From Aneurinibacillus thermoaerophilus (GTDB lineage: Bacteria; Bacillota; Bacilli; Aneurinibacillales; Aneurinibacillaceae): a stretch of DNA of 49,729 bases. Shown here in pieces: positions 36,400 through 45,134 of this stretch (the stretch's first letter is position 1; each line of letters starts with the position of its first letter). The stretch is from the NCBI RefSeq assembly GCF_900099925.1, contig NZ_FNDE01000026.1, positions 1 to 49,729 on the forward strand, given 5' to 3'. The notes beneath the pieces are model-generated. The model had not been told where the DNA came from. It ran no database searches and saw nothing but the letters and a program-made list of their open reading frames with translations. A program made the position numbers and the translations under genes.

Positions 36400-36561
36400 T
36401 TAAGGCACCGCAAATCCAGTCGCCACAATTAAAACGTCGGCAAAAATGCAAACTGCCAACGCGATCGCCGTAAATACCATCCCAAACTTATTTTTCTGCT
36501 TCGTTACGTTCCGAAGACCCCACGCAACAAAAAATGTAAAGATGAACATAAGAATGTTCAT
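36400..36561 (-). CDS. Small two-helix membrane protein (DUF2759-like)
   Basis: A 53-residue protein from MNILMFIFTFF, with two helices (ILMFIFTFFVAWGL and FGMVFTAIALAVCIFADVLIV) joined by a Lys/Asn-rich loop NVTKQKNKF. The size, the two-helix layout and the K(Q)KNKFG loop recall DUF2759 proteins of Bacillales. The ATG at 36561 is 7 bases after GAGGGG. The ATG at 36567 and a longer form to 36612 are alternatives. Function unknown. Confidence 0.65.
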   Translation of the reverse strand: MNILMFIFTFFVAWGLRNVTKQKNKFGMVFTAIALAVCIFADVLIVATGFAVP

Positions 36562-36707
36562 CAACATGCCCCTCAACTCCTCCCATATAAAGCTGAAGTT
36601 ATTATTCCCCAAACACTTTTTATTTTACCAAAGTTAAACAATGACTGGCAAATAAAGTTTTCGTATTTTCACTCAATTCTTCCGGAGAAAGCGGGCAAGA
36701 AGCGCCG

Positions 36708-37370
36708 CTATTCGTCGTCTTCTTCAGGTTCTGTTTCCTGATCGATTTCAATATACACAAGATCGCCTGGCTTCCATTCCGCCTGGCCGTTTGTAAGGTT
36801 TGTGATCAATTGTTTGAGCGGTTCTTCTTCCCCTTCCTCTTCACCTACCGTCACTATCACTTTATCAAGATACTGAATGCCGACGATTTGAAAACCGCGC
36901 GCATTCAATTCATTTTCCACTTTGCCAAGAAACGTATAATCAAATGAAAAGTGATGCTCACGCGTTAAAATACGCTCCACGACACCAGCCGCATGCACGC
37001 CAGCGCTTGCCGATTTACCATATGCGCGGATAAGTCCTCCAGCACCGAGCTTAATGCCGCCGAAGTATCGAGTCACAACAATAGCTGTATCCTTCAGCCC
37101 TTTTTTCTTAATCACTTCCAAAATCGGTTTGCCTGCCGTGCCGCTTGGTTCCCCATCATCATCCATTTTCTGATGCTGGTCATGCTCACCCACAATATAT
37201 GCCGAGCAATTATGCGTAGCATCCCAGTGTTTTTTCTTGATTTCCTGAATAAAAGCAATCGCTTCTTCCTGCGTCTCTACCCGCCGTACGTAGCTAATAA
37301 AGCGGGAACGGTTTATCTCAATCTCAGTCTGGCCGCCTTCCGGCTTTACCGTTAAATACCGCTGCAACAT
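36708..37370 (-). CDS. YvyE/YigZ (IMPACT-family) protein
   Basis: A 220-residue UPF0029/IMPACT-family protein. The N-terminal domain carries INRSRFISYVRRVETQEEAIAFI, HWDATHNCSAYIVGEH, DDGEPSGTAGKPIL and VVTRYFGGIKLGAGGLIRAYG. A C-terminal DUF1949 ferredoxin-like domain starts near 140. YvyE has been linked to translation or proteolysis regulation in other bacteria, but its role is unsettled. The acidic tail (ETEPEEDDE) is unusual. AAAGGAAG precedes the ATG. Confidence 0.93.
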   Translation of the reverse strand: MLQRYLTVKPEGGQTEIEINRSRFISYVRRVETQEEAIAFIQEIKKKHWDATHNCSAYIVGEHDQHQKMDDDGEPSGTAGKPILEVIKKKGLKDTAIVVTRYFGGIKLGAGGLIRAYGKSASAGVHAAGVVERILTREHHFSFDYTFLGKVENELNARGFQIVGIQYLDKVIVTVGEEEGEEEPLKQLITNLTNGQAEWKPGDLVYIEIDQETEPEEDDE

Positions 37371-37521
37371 CCAACTACAACTTCCTTTCCGGTTTATCCA
37401 TTTTCTATCCGTAGGACGGTATATTTTTGGTAAAGAAGAATCGGGTCAAACATAGACCCATTTTGATTTTAGAGGATATAATAAGATAAATACATAATAT
37501 CACAGATAAGGTTGGTGTACG

Positions 37522-39048
37522 ATGACGTGGATTTTGTTTAGCGCCGTAATACCGGCACCTCTTCTGCTTGTCGCTGCCCCAGAAGAAGCGGGAGTTTCTT
37601 TCTGGCGGACGATTGAGCCTTATCTTACCTTTTTATTTTCATTGTCCGTATTCTTAATTGCATGCGTAATCGTGCTGGAAAACCGCAATCCTTCCCGCAC
37701 CGTGGCTTGGCTTATTGTTTTGAACTTTCTTCCAGTTGTCGGTTTTATTTTTTATATTTTACTGGGCAGGAACGTACGCAAGCGCAAATTATTCCGTAAT
37801 AAGTTCATTAGCAACGCGGAAGTCCTCAAAAAACTGGAAACCGTCCCAGCAGGTATGCTGGATGAAAACGATTTCTGGGACTATCCGCACCTTGCTTCCA
37901 AACGTCGGCTCCTTAATTTAATGATGAATGTCGCCGAATCACCATTTACATTAAATAACCGAAGCAAGATTCTTACCAATGGCGATGAGACGTTCCGCCA
38001 GATGATTCAGGATATGTCTGAGGCGAAAGACCATATTCATTTCCAATTTTATATTATCCGGCATGATACAACAGGTCAGCAATTCAAACAAGTACTTATA
38101 GACAAGGCGCGTGAAGGGGTCAAGGTAAGAGTCATTTATGACGGGGTCGGCAGCGTGCACTTGGATAAAAAATATATCGCCGAACTCAGGGAAGCAGGCG
38201 TGGAAGTCGTCACGTTCTTCCCGGTTATCCTGCCCTTTCTCAGCAACAAGCTCAACTACCGTAACCACCGTAAAATTATCGTGATCGACGGAAAAATTGG
38301 ATTTGTAGGCGGCCTGAACATCGGGGACGAATATCTCGGTAAAGATACCCGTTTTGGCTTCTGGCGCGATTCTCACGTACGCCTTGAAGGAGAATCGGTG
38401 TATCTGCTACAAAACATCTTCCTGAAAGATTGGTTCTTTGTCACGAATGAAAATATTAACGACGACCGCTATTTTCCACCGCTTACGGAATCACCGGGCG
38501 AAGAGTTGATCCAGATCGCCGCGAGTGGCCCCGATTCAGACTGGGAGTCAATCTGGCAGATGTATTTTTCCATTATCGCAACAGCACAAGAAAAAATCTA
38601 CATTACATCGCCCTATTTTATCCCGGACGATTCTATTAGTATGGCGCTTAAAACAGCAGCGTTAAGCGGTCTTGATGTTCGCATTCTCCTGCCGAGTCGA
38701 CCGGATCATCATACGGTATTTTGGGCTTCACGCTCGTATTTCCAGGAACTTTTGGAAGCGGGAGTGCGTTTCTACTTGTACCAGCCCGGGTTTGTACATG
38801 CCAAAATCCTGCTCGTCGATGGCGTAGTCGCTTCCATCGGAACGGCAAATATGGATATTCGCAGTTTTCAGCATAATTTTGAAGTTAATGCTATCATTTA
38901 TAATAGCAATTCCGTCTATAAGCTGGAGGAAGACTTCCTTAGAGATCTGGTGGACAGCAAAGAGCTTACGCTCGCAGAATACAACCAACGCCCCTGGCAC
39001 CACCGTGTGCTTGAATCGGTGGCGCGGCTTCTGTCGCCACTTTTATAA
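37522..39048 (+). CDS. cls: Cardiolipin synthase (phospholipase D family)
   Basis: Joins two phosphatidylglycerol molecules into cardiolipin at the membrane. Two N-terminal helices (about 30-90) are followed by two HKD motifs: NHRKIIVIDGKIGFVGG and FVHAKILLVDGVVASIGTANMD. The segments HFQFYIIRHD, TSPYFIPDDS and FQHNFEVNA fit bacterial Cls. It is 508 residues, of standard length. A TATAAT at 37477-37482 may be the -10 box. The gene is single and is followed by a strong terminator. Confidence 0.95.
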   Translation: MTWILFSAVIPAPLLLVAAPEEAGVSFWRTIEPYLTFLFSLSVFLIACVIVLENRNPSRTVAWLIVLNFLPVVGFIFYILLGRNVRKRKLFRNKFISNAEVLKKLETVPAGMLDENDFWDYPHLASKRRLLNLMMNVAESPFTLNNRSKILTNGDETFRQMIQDMSEAKDHIHFQFYIIRHDTTGQQFKQVLIDKAREGVKVRVIYDGVGSVHLDKKYIAELREAGVEVVTFFPVILPFLSNKLNYRNHRKIIVIDGKIGFVGGLNIGDEYLGKDTRFGFWRDSHVRLEGESVYLLQNIFLKDWFFVTNENINDDRYFPPLTESPGEELIQIAASGPDSDWESIWQMYFSIIATAQEKIYITSPYFIPDDSISMALKTAALSGLDVRILLPSRPDHHTVFWASRSYFQELLEAGVRFYLYQPGFVHAKILLVDGVVASIGTANMDIRSFQHNFEVNAIIYNSNSVYKLEEDFLRDLVDSKELTLAEYNQRPWHHRVLESVARLLSPLL

Positions 39049-39054
39049 ACACGG

Positions 39055-39086
39055 AAAAGAGCGGGTGATTTGCCCGCTCTTTTTTG
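39055..39086 (+). terminator. Terminator of cls
   Basis: AAAAGAGCGGG and CCCGCTCTTTT pair around a 6-base loop, then TTTTTTG. The convergent winged-helix gene ends at 39093 and can use the opposite strand. Confidence 0.9.
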
Positions 39087-39092
39087 CGCTTT

Positions 39093-39404
39093 TTATCGTG
39101 CAAGCGAATAGTCGCCCATCTTATCCTGCTGTATATTTTCTATTGGCAAAATTTCGTACCGATTCTTATTCTGGTATTTATGAATTTTAATAAGCTTCTT
39201 TTCTTCTAAACTCTTAATTTTTCTTTCTACCGTGTTCTTGTTCATATTGCACATCGCGGCAATTTTACGGATGGACGGCATCCATTTGCCTTCACTTCGC
39301 TGTACGATTTGCAACAGGAACACATAAATCATAAACTCAAACGGATCAAGGCCCAACGAGAATAAATCATTTGGCGAATGAAACATCTCATTTATTATAT
39401 CCAT
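39093..39404 (-). CDS. Small winged-helix DNA-binding protein
   Basis: A 103-residue protein with a winged-helix domain: EFMIYVFLLQIVQRSEGKWMPSIRKIAAMCNMNKNTVERKIKSLEEKKLIKIH. This form is common in plasmid/phage replication and DnaD-like regulators (the segment NKNTVERKIKSLEEKKLI is a textbook recognition helix and wing). No partner domain is present. The start MDIINEMF (39404) follows GAGGTGG. The AT-rich flanks and the helix-turn-helix type suggest possible mobile-element ancestry. The target is unknown. Confidence 0.8.
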   Translation of the reverse strand: MDIINEMFHSPNDLFSLGLDPFEFMIYVFLLQIVQRSEGKWMPSIRKIAAMCNMNKNTVERKIKSLEEKKLIKIHKYQNKNRYEILPIENIQQDKMGDYSLAR

Positions 39405-39613
39405 CGTTCCACCTCTCTTTACCCGCATTTGCTATCTTTATTATTTCTGATTTGTATTCGTGATTTCAAGTTTTTTAATATTTCTATATACATTTTCTTG
39501 CTTCTTCACTCTTCCCTCAAACCACGAAAGATAGCAATATATCAGGCTATATTTATATATAAAGTGCCAGAGAGACGTATTCTTCAACAATCTATGATTT
39601 ATGAAACATACCT

Positions 39614-40351
39614 TTATTTAAACGCTACATTCACCTGATAGCCCACCGGCTTGTAAATCTGCTGCAACACGCGCACCGCTCTGTCTTCTGCCGTTCGCAG
39701 CACGCCGCTACCTACCGCCTCCTGACGAAGTTTATCCTGTGCCCGAATCAAGAATTCCCGCTGCTCTTCGGGCGTCATCTTTTCCCGGAAAATCCCTTCA
39801 TCCGTAAATACTTTCACCTTATTGATGTCAATATTTGGAGCCTGTAGAAAATCCGCCCGCGGCAAAGTGATCGTAATCTGTTTGTTCGTCTCGTCAATTC
39901 TGATGTCGGACGGTGTAACCTTTTTCAAATCGATGCCAACCAATATCTTAGCCGGGACGTCAATGTGGAAAAAGCGCTTTGTACCCGGAAGTTCTATGTT
40001 ATAAAACCGATAAGCGTCCTCTCCTTCCAGGGTCGTCATCATCACCACTTCCGCCGTAGTTAAATATGATAGCTCCTGAATTTCCTGCACTACCGTTTGG
40101 CTAGTAACCCGCGAAGCGCCAAACATCCCGCTTCCCGCCCAAATGCCGCTTCCGATAATTATACAACCGAGAACAAAAAAAGCTACGATCTTCTTCCACT
40201 TATTCAGCCACTGCAACAAAGGGAACTTCAGACGGAAGCGCCCCTTTTGCTCAGGCTCTTTCTCCGCATATGGCAACCGATAGACAGTTGCCCCCCCACG
40301 CTCATTGACTGAATCGCGCGTCCGCTGTAAAATTTCGTCCTTGTTGTTCAC
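39614..40351 (-). CDS. DUF4230 membrane protein
   Basis: A 245-residue protein with a cytosolic N-terminus, one helix (KIVAFFVLGCIIIGSGIWAG) and an external DUF4230 domain: VQEIQELSYLTTAEVVMMTTLEG, DVPAKILVGIDLKKVTPSDIRID and ITITLPRADFLQAPNIDINKVKVFTDEG. The family function is unknown. The start is the GTG at 40351 (VNNKDEILQ), 8-10 bases after GGGAGG. The upstream reading to 40378 is unsupported. Confidence 0.85.
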   Translation of the reverse strand: MNNKDEILQRTRDSVNERGGATVYRLPYAEKEPEQKGRFRLKFPLLQWLNKWKKIVAFFVLGCIIIGSGIWAGSGMFGASRVTSQTVVQEIQELSYLTTAEVVMMTTLEGEDAYRFYNIELPGTKRFFHIDVPAKILVGIDLKKVTPSDIRIDETNKQITITLPRADFLQAPNIDINKVKVFTDEGIFREKMTPEEQREFLIRAQDKLRQEAVGSGVLRTAEDRAVRVLQQIYKPVGYQVNVAFK

Positions 40352-40671
40352 CGCTTCTTCCTCCCAATATAGATACAACTTATGATAGAGTCTACACCAA
40401 ACTCAATGCTTAACTTGAAAAGTAAAACAAGAGTATCCGCATCTTGATTCCCCCATGCGCACAATATAATCAATCTTGTCAAGGATATGTTTTAGTGTTG
40501 GGCTGAATGCCAAAAGCGATGTATATAAAACCTCTTCTATAAATAATTGGACGTCAAAACAACGAAAAAGTCGCTGAATAAAACAGGCGACTTTTTGTGT
40601 ATGATCATAGTACGAATAAATTGTCATATGGTTTCTATAATACTATACATCGTCGAAAAAAGAAGGGGCTG
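40352..40671. other. 320-base gap before the cobalamin operon end
   Basis: It holds the terminator at 40565-40596, which ends the cobalamin operon. I see no gene: a 74-codon minus-strand frame at 40403-40627 runs through the terminator and has no ribosome-binding site. The stretch upstream of the DUF4230 start is AT-rich and may contain its promoter, but none is clear. Confidence 0.5.
40565..40596 (-). terminator. Terminator of the cobalamin operon
   Basis: AAAAAGTCGC and GCGACTTTTT form a perfect 10-base stem around a 12-base loop. It lies 76 bases after the cbiB stop and works on either strand. Confidence 0.8.
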
Positions 40672-41643
40672 CTATATACTATACAACAACGCGACGAACA
40701 GTATGCTACCCAGACAAGCAAGCAAAAAGAAAAACGCTGTCCAATGCATGATGGCGACCGTTTCTTTTATATCTTCCGGAGCAATCGGACGTTCAGGATC
40801 ACCCATTTTCGCCCGATGCGAAGGAACACTCTGGTAATAGTTTGTTCCTCCGAGCTGAATGCCGAGCGCACCGGCAACACCCGCTTCCGTAAAACCGCTA
40901 TTCAAACTCGGGTGGAGCCTCGCATCACGCAAAATGACGACCGCGCACTTCCGCCAGTTCAGGCGCAGCACCCAACTAACCAATATAAGCGTAAGAGCTG
41001 CGAGCCGGGCCGGGATATAATTGGCGATATCGTCGAAACGAGCCGACGCCCACCCGAGATTGTAGTATTTTTCGTTTTTATATCCAACCATCGAATCAAG
41101 TGTATTGGCCGCACGGTACGCCATGGCGAGCGGTGCTCCTCCAATAGCAGCGTAAAATAACGGGGACAAAATGGCGTCCACAATATTTTCAGCCACTGTT
41201 TCCACCGCTCCTCGCGAAATCTCCCGCTCGTTTAAGGAATGTGTGTCCCGTCCTACCACCATTGCAAGCGCCTTTCGCGCTTCCTTGATTTTATCTTCTT
41301 TCAGCAAGCGATAAATTCCCATTCCTGCTTCCGCCAGCCCTTTGGTGGCGATCGTCGTCGAAATCAACCATGCCTCCACCGCCCACGCCAGCCATGGATG
41401 AACCAAGCGTAGCAATTCAAGCAGCATCCAGATGAGCAAAAAGCTACCGCCGACAAGCACAACCGGAAACAAAACACCCGCCTGCTTCAACTGTTCTTCC
41501 CGTGGAAACAGACGACGGATATAATTTTCCAGCCAAACAATTACGCGGCCCATATATACGACCGGATGAGTCAACCAACGCGGATCGCCAACAATGCGGT
41601 CGATAATATAGGCGGCAAGCAGAACTAACGCACGCGCCAGCAT
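40672..41643 (-). CDS. cbiB: Adenosylcobinamide-phosphate synthase
   Basis: Attaches aminopropanol (phosphate) to adenosylcobyric acid in the membrane. The CbiB pattern is DRIVGDPRWLTHPVVYMGRVI, the block ending VVGRDTHSLNEREISRGAVETVAENIVDAILSPLFY (positions 41166-41273), then RAANTLDSMVGYKNEKY and ASARFDDIANYIPARL. Several helices are visible. The ATG at 41643 is 7 bases after GGAGG and shares one base with the cbiZ stop (TGATG). Last gene of the operon. Confidence 0.95.
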   Translation of the reverse strand: MLARALVLLAAYIIDRIVGDPRWLTHPVVYMGRVIVWLENYIRRLFPREEQLKQAGVLFPVVLVGGSFLLIWMLLELLRLVHPWLAWAVEAWLISTTIATKGLAEAGMGIYRLLKEDKIKEARKALAMVVGRDTHSLNEREISRGAVETVAENIVDAILSPLFYAAIGGAPLAMAYRAANTLDSMVGYKNEKYYNLGWASARFDDIANYIPARLAALTLILVSWVLRLNWRKCAVVILRDARLHPSLNSGFTEAGVAGALGIQLGGTNYYQSVPSHRAKMGDPERPIAPEDIKETVAIMHWTAFFFLLACLGSILFVALLYSI

Positions 41644-42350
41644 CAAGGTTCCTCCTGTGTTGCAATCGCTTCGTATACAGCCTGATACACAAGCCGACCC
41701 ACGGTATTACCTATCGTTGTCGCCGTACCGGCAAACTGATGCGGCGCCCCGTACCGTATATTCTGACTTACAGCAAACACGACCGAATCGGTCGTTGTTC
41801 CGGTCGCAATATTCCCTTGCTCATCGATTATACCCAAATCCTGCAAAGCGGCTGCTTTGGCTTCCGTAGCCGTAATAATGCTGTTTACCATGGCGGCAGA
41901 CGTCAAATGCGCGTCCAACAGTAAAAAAATATTAATCGTGCCGCACTGATAGGCGGAAAACGTGCGGCGTGCTTTCCCCGCACGCGCACCGTTACTTGTT
42001 CCTGCCGTAGCACAGCAAATCATCCGGAAACGGTCTCCTTCTTCTTCCGTCACCGCGGCATGGGTCAACTTGGCTGCGGTCTGCAAGCCGATTGTCGATT
42101 CCGGGGGATACCCCCACGCCACCAATTGGTTCTGCGTCATCTGCGCCGGATCTTCACAGCGGTATGTAAGCGGTACTTTCCAGTTTACAAAATGGGTGGC
42201 CTTTGACAGCCCTCCCCCCCAGAGCGCACTGCTCAGCACAGTGAGCGGTTCAAAAGATCGCAAAAGAATATGATCTTCCTTATATTCAAGCGAAATATCA
42301 GTCCATATGGAAGATACGTACGATACGGAAGAACGAAACGGCTGGCTCAT
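41643..42350 (-). CDS. cbiZ: Adenosylcobinamide amidohydrolase CbiZ
   Basis: Cleaves the aminopropanol side chain from adenosylcobinamide (and, in some bacteria, from unwanted cobamides) to give adenosylcobyric acid that CbiB can use again. The 235-residue protein carries ALWGGGLSKATHFVNWKVPLTY, AGTSNGARAG and GTINIFLLLDAHLTSAAMVNSIITATEAKAAAL, with GTTTDSVV near the end, all typical of CbiZ. The start MSQPFRSSV (42350) follows AAGGGG and overlaps the pduX stop (ATGA). Confidence 0.93.
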   Translation of the reverse strand: MSQPFRSSVSYVSSIWTDISLEYKEDHILLRSFEPLTVLSSALWGGGLSKATHFVNWKVPLTYRCEDPAQMTQNQLVAWGYPPESTIGLQTAAKLTHAAVTEEEGDRFRMICCATAGTSNGARAGKARRTFSAYQCGTINIFLLLDAHLTSAAMVNSIITATEAKAAALQDLGIIDEQGNIATGTTTDSVVFAVSQNIRYGAPHQFAGTATTIGNTVGRLVYQAVYEAIATQEEP

Positions 42351-43216
42351 ACCACAATCCCCTTCTGGCTTCTTGCGACGGAAAACGTATAAACGGTACG
42401 GGGCCAGCCTTTCATTTTCTTCTGCAACATATCTACCTTTCTTTCGCACGAGGAAGAACTCGCATCCAGCAGAATTCCAGCAAGTGTTCCGCTGTGTGCC
42501 ACCACTACGCCAAGGCCGCCCGCTTCACGGCAAAGCGCTTTCAATTCTTCAAAGTCCGGATGCGCGAGACGTTTTTGGTGCATTTCTGCGCTGCGCGTCG
42601 CCACATATCCGATAAGCTCGCTATCCCCCTCACGAAAAGCTTCCTGAAGTTTCTGCAAAAGCCTATCATATTCTTTTTCTTCCTGGCACGTATATACAGC
42701 CAAGCGCTTGTTAAACGATACAGTATCCACCTTCCCACCGCGGTCCACGCCAATAATCCGCAGCGGAGGAAGATATCCCAAGCTCGTAATCACCCGGCCA
42801 TGATGATGTTGATAGGCAACCACTTCGTCGTACATAATCCCATCAGTCGGTTCAATTTGCACAAGTAATGAAGAAATATGCTGAGGCAAAAGACACAGCT
42901 TATATGCTTTGGATACCGCCCGACAAGCCGCTACCATATCAGCCGTACTTGTGGCGAATCCTTTGCTCTCAGGCAGCGTTTTCTCCAATAACAATGTTCC
43001 ATGAAGCGAAATCTTGCATTCATTCATCAAGCGCCGCAAAACGCGATATACTTTGACTTTTTGCGGCGAAGTCATCAACTCACCTGAAGTAGCCGGATAA
43101 AATGTTGCGTTTACATAGCTTTCAATCGGCAAGGAAACGAGAAAAGGGACGCCTTCTCTCTGTCCCTGCAGCAACTCGCCAAATGTGTGACATGCTGTGC
43201 CTGTAATAGCTTTCAT
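42347..43216 (-). CDS. pduX: L-threonine kinase PduX (GHMP family)
   Basis: Phosphorylates L-threonine to O-phospho-L-threonine, the substrate of CobD. GHMP-kinase features are GTACHTFGELLQGQREGVPFLVSLP at the N-terminus, the phosphate loop LPESKGFATSTADM and the C-terminal VVVAHSGTLAGILLD. 289 residues. The start MKAITGTACH (43216) follows GAGGAG at 7 bases; the longer form to 43237 is less likely. Its position next to cob genes supports the role. Confidence 0.9.
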   Translation of the reverse strand: MKAITGTACHTFGELLQGQREGVPFLVSLPIESYVNATFYPATSGELMTSPQKVKVYRVLRRLMNECKISLHGTLLLEKTLPESKGFATSTADMVAACRAVSKAYKLCLLPQHISSLLVQIEPTDGIMYDEVVAYQHHHGRVITSLGYLPPLRIIGVDRGGKVDTVSFNKRLAVYTCQEEKEYDRLLQKLQEAFREGDSELIGYVATRSAEMHQKRLAHPDFEELKALCREAGGLGVVVAHSGTLAGILLDASSSSCERKVDMLQKKMKGWPRTVYTFSVARSQKGIVV

Positions 43217-43261
43217 GATTTTCTCCTCTTTTCCCATCCGTCTATCTTTTCTGTTTTCTTT

Positions 43262-43849
43262 CTATAATGATCGTGCAATCCAGGTTTGTCCACACTTCTC
43301 AGCGATAAAAAATTCGCCGGGGCCGAGATTTTTCACAGACCAGAAACAAGCCGGGGTTTCCATGATCCAAGTGGCAAGAAACCAGCGAATCGGACCACCA
43401 TGGCTTACCAGCACCGCGATTTCCCTCGGATGCATCCGCTCTTGTAAGGCTAACAGCCAGCGATCTACCCGTTTTCCGAGCTCCTGTAAACTTTCACCTT
43501 CAGGAGGTGTAATAGTATACGGATCATTATACCATTCTTTAGCCAATTGTTTATCCCTTTGCATAATCTCTTCGTACGTCTTCCGATCCCACTTTCCAAA
43601 ATCTAATTCGCGCAATTCTTTAGCAACAAATGGATAGAGACCGTGAACGCGCGCGATAACCTCGGCCGTTTCCCGGCACCGTAGCAAATCGCTCGTATAA
43701 ATAAAATCAATTCGTTCCCCGCTGAGCCTCTCGGCCACAACTTCCGCCTGCCTTCGTCCGCGCGCGGTCAGCGGAGCATCGTAATGGCCAAGATAACGAC
43801 GCTCCCGATTTTCCTGCGTTTCGCCATGCCGTACCCAAATCCATCTCAT
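43262..43849 (-). CDS. cobC: Alpha-ribazole-5'-phosphate phosphatase CobC
   Basis: A histidine phosphatase that dephosphorylates alpha-ribazole phosphate or cobalamin phosphate. The active-site motif is WVRHGETQENRERRYLGHYDAPLTARG, then DLLRCRETAEVI, the acid in ELRELDFGKWDRKTYEE and the second His in VLVSHGGPIRWFLA. The start MRWIWVRHGE (43849) follows GGGAGG at 8 bases and overlaps the cobS stop. 195 residues. Confidence 0.9.
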   Translation of the reverse strand: MRWIWVRHGETQENRERRYLGHYDAPLTARGRRQAEVVAERLSGERIDFIYTSDLLRCRETAEVIARVHGLYPFVAKELRELDFGKWDRKTYEEIMQRDKQLAKEWYNDPYTITPPEGESLQELGKRVDRWLLALQERMHPREIAVLVSHGGPIRWFLATWIMETPACFWSVKNLGPGEFFIAEKCGQTWIARSL

Positions 43850-44589
43850 GCGCAAAACCTCCCGGCGATGACAATGCATACGAGAGTCACCGCTTCCGCC
43901 CATTCCACCTGGGCTCCGTAGCAATCGCCCGTAAGACCTCCAAGCCTTCGCGCCACCATGCGCAAAAACAGCCAGTCACATACTGCCACAACAAAAGACA
44001 CGAGCAATCCGGCTATGCCATACAACGCGAAAGCAAAACCGACAGCCAGTAGAAAACCAGAGGCGACCCGCCATTCGGTAAGCCCACCGCGCAGGCCTGT
44101 ACCCAATCCTTTTTCAGTTATGTACGGCCAGAACCAAATGGCGGCCGTAAGCCCAGTACGCGCCAACAACGGCGGAAGAATCAACCAGACAAGTAACCCC
44201 GAAGCGATAATCTCATAAAGCGCCGCCACCTTCACCATAAATAAAAGAATCGCGGCTGTCACTCCCATCGCACCGACGCGGCTGTCTTTCATAATAGCAA
44301 AAACCCTTTCTCTGTCACGGTAACTACCTAACCCGTCCGCCAGATCCATCCATCCGTCCAAATGCAAAGCGCCTGTGCTATAGACCCAGCCGACCAATAC
44401 GATGACAGCGGCCACCGGGACGGGCAATAGCCAGAAAGCAACAAACGCCGCTCCGCACAACAATATTCCCAAAAGCAAGCCAACCGCCGGATAAAACGCG
44501 ACGCTACGCTGCCAATCTTTCATATCATCCGTCAGTCTCGGAACCGGAATGCGCGTCAAAAAAGCGACTGCATGAAAAAAAGCGTTCAT
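43846..44589 (-). CDS. cobS: Adenosylcobinamide-GDP ribazoletransferase
   Basis: Cobalamin synthase: joins GDP-cobinamide to alpha-ribazole in the membrane. The hallmark STGALHLDGWMDLADGLGSY with DRERVFAIMKDSRVGAMG is present, and at least five helices surround it. 247 residues. GGGGGAG precedes the ATG, which overlaps the cobU stop. The gene is translationally coupled to cobU and cobC. Confidence 0.96.
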   Translation of the reverse strand: MNAFFHAVAFLTRIPVPRLTDDMKDWQRSVAFYPAVGLLLGILLCGAAFVAFWLLPVPVAAVIVLVGWVYSTGALHLDGWMDLADGLGSYRDRERVFAIMKDSRVGAMGVTAAILLFMVKVAALYEIIASGLLVWLILPPLLARTGLTAAIWFWPYITEKGLGTGLRGGLTEWRVASGFLLAVGFAFALYGIAGLLVSFVVAVCDWLFLRMVARRLGGLTGDCYGAQVEWAEAVTLVCIVIAGRFCA

Positions 44590-45134
44590 ATCCGCTCCCC
44601 CTTAATCTTGCACGGAATACCGGATATAACAGCGTATACCTCGTCCGCTTCCGCAGCAATCCGCTGATTGGCCCAACCCAGCATATCTTGAAACCACCGG
44701 CCTAACCGCGACATTGCCACACCTCCCAGACCGGCTTCACTCGAGACAACGATCATCGTTCCCTGGTATTGACGCACACCAGAAAGCCAGCGCTCAATCT
44801 TCCCTTTGATTTCTTCTGTCGCAGCCCCATCACGCCAGCGCCCCTCCGGAAACGTAAGCAGCAAATTGCTGAGCCATGTGGATACACAATCGAAAAGCAC
44901 GACCTCATAACCGCTATACTCAGAAACAAAAGCATCGGCGTCATACGGATGTTCGGCCACTTCCCATGAAGCAGGTCGACGTTCACGGTGCAAGGCAATC
45001 CGCTGTTCCATTTCTTTGTCGGTGGCAACGCCTGTCGCAACGTATAGTACGGACACATCCTTCTCTTTAGCCAGCTGCTCCGCGAACGCACTTTTGCCAG
45101 AGCGAACGCCTCCGGTAACAAACACGATGCTCAA
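44586..45134 (-). CDS. cobU: Adenosylcobinamide kinase/guanylyltransferase
   Basis: Phosphorylates adenosylcobinamide and transfers GMP onto it. The P-loop is GGVRSGKSAFAEQL (8-21), the guanylylated His lies in EQRIALHRERRPASWEVAEHP, and VLFDCVSTWLSNLL and the C-terminal SSEAGLGGVAMSRLGRWFQD fit CobU. The start is a TTG (45134) close after GAGAGGA; a GTG three codons on is an alternative. It overlaps the cobD end. Confidence 0.95.
   Translation of the reverse strand: MSIVFVTGGVRSGKSAFAEQLAKEKDVSVLYVATGVATDKEMEQRIALHRERRPASWEVAEHPYDADAFVSEYSGYEVVLFDCVSTWLSNLLLTFPEGRWRDGAATEEIKGKIERWLSGVRQYQGTMIVVSSEAGLGGVAMSRLGRWFQDMLGWANQRIAAEADEVYAVISGIPCKIKGERI

Noticed and set aside
37441-37470. GGGTC/GACCC hairpin followed by ATTTTGATTTT as a terminator
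   Set aside because: No plus-strand gene ends nearby, and the stem is only five bases; at most a weak operator or leader structure before cls.
40403-40627. 74-codon minus-strand frame upstream of the DUF4230 gene
   Set aside because: It runs through the cobalamin operon terminator and has no ribosome-binding site.
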